In this document: positions 23,418-25,990 of the stretch, piece after piece
Layout of the letters: each line of letters starts with the position of its first letter
How positions within the stretch are numbered: position 1 is the stretch's first letter
Source of the DNA: CAZGSG01 sp964528095
Lineage (GTDB): Bacteria; Bacteroidota; Bacteroidia; Chitinophagales; Chitinophagaceae
Length of the DNA: 25,990 nucleotides
Direction of reading: 5' to 3'
NCBI GenBank assembly: GCA_964528095.1
Contig: CAZGSG010000051.1
Span: forward strand, 1 to 25,990
Program-made: the position numbers and the translations under genes
Notes under the pieces: generated by a model
What the model saw: the letters and a program-made list of their open reading frames with translations, nothing else
Told to the model about the DNA's origin: nothing
The model's database searches: none

Positions 23418-24914
23418 ATGGACTTCCTGCTTACTGATACAATGCATGATTTTTTCCGGGCTTTCTCGGGAATGCTGCTTCATTCTTTATGGCAGGGATT
23501 GTTGCTTGTTCTTACTACTTATGTATTGCTGGTAGCATGCAGTCATAAAACAGCCAGTTTTAAATATACATTGGTATTGGTATCATTGCTGACCTTTATC
23601 CTGGCTTGCGTATTCACTTTTTACCTGCAATGGCATCATAGAGCCCTTGAAACACTGGCGACCCTGCGCGCAAATACAACGACCGGTGTTTTGTTGGCCC
23701 CTGACACTTCCACGAATGTTATTCCCGGACTTTTCCAGGGGGTTAAAGATTATTTTTCTGCCAATGCGCCTGTGATCATGCTGGTTTGGTTCGTCTTTTT
23801 TATGTATCGCATGACGTTTGCTATGGGCAGTTTTTTATACATCCATCATGCCCGGTATCATAAGGTATACAGCCCGCCCGCGTATTGGAAACAACGATTT
23901 AATGCGATCAGTCAATCATTAAAACTGAAGAAAAAAATTATCCTCCTTGAATCGGGTTTTGTTAAGATCCCGATGATTGTTGGGTATTTCAGGCCGGTAG
24001 TATTAATGCCACTCGGTCTTCTTACCGGCTTGCCCCCGGGGCAGGTAGAAGCAGTGCTCTTACATGAACTGGCTCATATCCGTCGCCATGATTACCTGGT
24101 CAACATTATACAGTTGATCGCGGAAACATTTTTCTTTTTCAATCCCGGTCTTTTATGGCTGTCCTCCCAGTTGCGTGTGCAACGCGAATATTGTTGTGAT
24201 GACATCGCCCTTGGTCAGACCAATAATAAGAGAGAATTTGTACAGGCGCTTATTAATTTCAAATCATATGCCTTACGCGGTGATGCGTTCACGATGGCAT
24301 TTCCTGGAAACAAAAACCAGCTATATCATCGGGTCAATCGAATCGTCAATAATAAAAAGAATGCCTTTAATGTGGTTGACAGGACATTTTTTTTCTCTGG
24401 CATTTTTATATTGCTAATGGTGGGTGCCTTTACTGCCAGCCCGGAAACAGTTATCCCTGCAGAAGCAAGAACAATATCTATTCACAACCTGCCGGCAGGA
24501 AAGATCATTTCATCTATTCGGTTAACTCCTGAGAAAAAAACTACTGGCATAGCGGCAAAAAAACAGCTTCCAAAACAAGCAGTGCCATCATTGATTAAAG
24601 AAAACACTGCCCCGCTGCAAGCGAATAATACAACAATGAATGTTGTTGCCGGTACAATTGATAGTACCATTCTTAACTATCTAACAGGCGAATTCAATAC
24701 CACCTGGAAGAATACAAAATACAGGATAGGTATCGCCAAAAGTAAAATCACCTGGCTTGCTGTGAACGATGAAGAAATTGCCCCGGCTGAATGGTACCTG
24801 TATAATGATGCAATAATTGAAATAGTATTGAATTTTAAAAAAAAGCAGGAACAACTGGCAAAAGAATATGCTAATGCCGATAAATATACACCGTACAAAG
24901 AATTTACCCGATAA
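23418..24914 (+). CDS. M56 (BlaR1-like) membrane metallopeptidase
   Basis: The 498-residue protein has four membrane segments (about 21-42, 48-70, 118-140 and near 323-343) and an intervening cytoplasmic zinc-protease domain. 'VLLHELAHIRRHDYLVN' carries the HExxH zinc motif at 216-220, and 'REYCCDDIAL' follows with the third-ligand region of the M56 family. The C-terminal part (about 345-498) is probably periplasmic; it is low in complexity near 'KTTGIAAKKQLPKQ' and has no penicillin-binding motifs, unlike true BlaR1. It is therefore likely a sensor-protease for a different signal that inactivates the adjacent BlaI-type repressor. Gene spacing of 2 bp implies one operon. The signal is unknown. 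Confidence 0.88.
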   Translation: MDFLLTDTMHDFFRAFSGMLLHSLWQGLLLVLTTYVLLVACSHKTASFKYTLVLVSLLTFILACVFTFYLQWHHRALETLATLRANTTTGVLLAPDTSTNVIPGLFQGVKDYFSANAPVIMLVWFVFFMYRMTFAMGSFLYIHHARYHKVYSPPAYWKQRFNAISQSLKLKKKIILLESGFVKIPMIVGYFRPVVLMPLGLLTGLPPGQVEAVLLHELAHIRRHDYLVNIIQLIAETFFFFNPGLLWLSSQLRVQREYCCDDIALGQTNNKREFVQALINFKSYALRGDAFTMAFPGNKNQLYHRVNRIVNNKKNAFNVVDRTFFFSGIFILLMVGAFTASPETVIPAEARTISIHNLPAGKIISSIRLTPEKKTTGIAAKKQLPKQAVPSLIKENTAPLQANNTTMNVVAGTIDSTILNYLTGEFNTTWKNTKYRIGIAKSKITWLAVNDEEIAPAEWYLYNDAIIEIVLNFKKKQEQLAKEYANADKYTPYKEFTR

Positions 24915-25084
24915 CGACAGATCAATATATAACTAGCAAAAGACCGCTGGGACAATATACCGGATAAAACCCGTCGGTTCCCCATACTCATTCAGTGATG
25001 AAATAAAAGCTGCCAGCAGGCGGAGGGGTATTCTTTTGCTCAATAGATAACTTTTAAAAATCAATAAAACAAAAAAAGATCTTT

Positions 25085-25990
25085 ATGAAAAAAAATCATA
25101 TCGTACAGCTCTTATCGCTTGTACTTGCATTTGTTTGCCAGGTAAGTCATGGCCAGCCGCTTACTGTTATCGAACAGGATTATGAGATGGCCATAAAAGA
25201 ATCCCGGCGACAAAATAAATTATTGCTAATTGATTTTTATACAACCTGGTGTGTGCCCTGCAAATATCTCGATAAGACCATCTTTAAGGATACAGCTATA
25301 AGTAATGAAATAGCAAAACAGTTTGTACTGTTGAAATACGATGCTGAAAAAGACAGCATTCACCAGCTTTCATTAAAACACCATGTTAGTTTCTACCCGA
25401 CTACGATGATCTTAAATAAAGACCAGTTAATTTTAAACCGGTTATATGGATTTAGAGGAACGGAGGCCGACCTGCCCAAAAATTATGCATCCTTTTTACA
25501 GGAAGGGGTTAGCCGGAATGAAAAAAATAATTTTGTAAAAGGCGTTTCCAGTAATACCCATTTGCAATATCCTGAGTTTTACAGGGAATATGTATATCGT
25601 GTAAATACAAAATCATATGAGCCGAAATTAGCCCGGTACTGGCAAACTTTACCGGCGAGCGAATATTTTTCAGAAATCCCGTTTGCCATTCTTTGCTATT
25701 TTGGTAGCAAGTCAGATACAATCAATTCCTTCTTTTTAAAGAATAGAAAAAAGTACGAGGAACTCTATGGTGAGGTGGACACGCGGTTTGTTGTGTCAAT
25801 GATCATAGGCGATAAAGTGCGTGAAGCTATCGATAAAAAAGACAGGCCTGCATTTGATAAAAGTATTCGGCTGGTCAAAGAAAACCTCGGTGCAAAAGAA
25901 GCCGACGCCTATGCCAATGGTATGGAAGAAAAAATGTTGCAGACGGAGAACAGGTGGAAGGAAGCCGCTAAAAAATTTGCCGGCGGGAAG
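25085..25990 (+). CDS. Secreted thioredoxin-like protein, 3' end outside the window
   Basis: An open frame starts at ATG 25085 and runs 302 codons to the last base without a stop, so it is truncated by the window edge. It begins with a signal peptide ('MKKNHIVQLLSLVLAFVCQV', cleaved near G23-Q24) and a thioredoxin-like domain: 'LLLIDFYTTWCVPCKYLDK' (46-64) with redox-active C56 and C59, and the cis-proline motif 'VSFYPTTMIL'. After about residue 150 it has an alpha-helical extension ('RNEKNNFVKG...') of unknown function. It is a periplasmic disulfide reductase or isomerase candidate. It follows the M56 gene by 170 bp on the same strand; a link with the BlaI/M56 switch is possible but not shown. 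Confidence 0.82.
   Translation, partial: MKKNHIVQLLSLVLAFVCQVSHGQPLTVIEQDYEMAIKESRRQNKLLLIDFYTTWCVPCKYLDKTIFKDTAISNEIAKQFVLLKYDAEKDSIHQLSLKHHVSFYPTTMILNKDQLILNRLYGFRGTEADLPKNYASFLQEGVSRNEKNNFVKGVSSNTHLQYPEFYREYVYRVNTKSYEPKLARYWQTLPASEYFSEIPFAILCYFGSKSDTINSFFLKNRKKYEELYGEVDTRFVVSMIIGDKVREAIDKKDRPAFDKSIRLVKENLGAKEADAYANGMEEKMLQTENRWKEAAKKFAGGK

Noticed and set aside
23023..24914. Beta-lactam resistance operon
   Set aside because: No beta-lactamase or penicillin-binding gene is present and the M56 protein lacks a penicillin-sensor domain; BlaI/M56 pairs have other roles in Bacteroidota.

Overview
The window looks like chromosomal DNA from a member of the Bacteroidota, most likely a Chitinophagaceae-type soil or freshwater bacterium. 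The grounds are: a large secreted repeat protein with a C-terminal 'YPNP' type IX secretion (T9SS) sorting domain; a LytS-type histidine kinase with a LytTR response regulator; a BlaI/M56 pair; DUF4386-type and DUF6326-type membrane proteins; many small stand-alone AraC, Crp/Fnr and ArsR regulators; and Bacteroidota-type promoter boxes (TAnnTTTG, in places with an upstream TTG about 20 nt away). No tRNA, rRNA, integrase, transposase or CRISPR array was seen.

Layout. 1-1350: tail of an AraC-family regulator, a GNAT acetyltransferase and a RibD/DHFR-like reductase, all +. 1554-2729: a stand-alone seven-heme cytochrome c, +. 2766-7313: a run of minus-strand genes: BAAT-type hydrolase, Crp/Fnr regulator with an abnormal start, SMP-30/gluconolactonase-like protein, alpha/beta hydrolase and ArsR-family regulator. 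7376-8125: a small + operon (ABM-domain protein and tandem-ACT protein) divergent from the ArsR gene. 8509-11682: a single large gene joining an N-terminal P-loop NTPase, a long unassigned middle and a C-terminal TIR domain. This is the best candidate for an undescribed anti-phage or immune-type protein. 11703-12509: a minus-strand lipoprotein with a duplicated domain. 12736-15194: ankyrin-repeat protein and two-domain VOC protein. 15524-19126: a giant secreted protein with nine FN3-like repeats, whose T9SS sorting domain is interrupted by an in-frame TAG. 19626-20830: two minus-strand membrane proteins. 21106-22834: LytS/LytTR two-component system. 23023-24914: BlaI repressor and M56 metallopeptidase. 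25085-end: a secreted thioredoxin-like protein, cut by the window edge.

How the parts work together. Most genes sit in one- to two-gene units, each with its own regulator or promoter. Three units have clear internal logic. An ArsR repressor faces the ABM/ACT operon across a 62-bp gap holding a palindrome that overlaps the repressor's own predicted -33 element. The LytS/LytTR genes overlap by 8 bp. BlaI and M56 are 2 bp apart behind a promoter with a perfect palindrome. The leader of the giant surface protein is unusually elaborate: two ATCC...GGAT dyads, a TTG-N20-TAGTTTTG promoter, then a near-perfect 18-bp stem just before the start. The most notable items are the NTPase-TIR protein, the in-frame stop in the sorting domain, the missing start codon of the Crp/Fnr gene and this leader.
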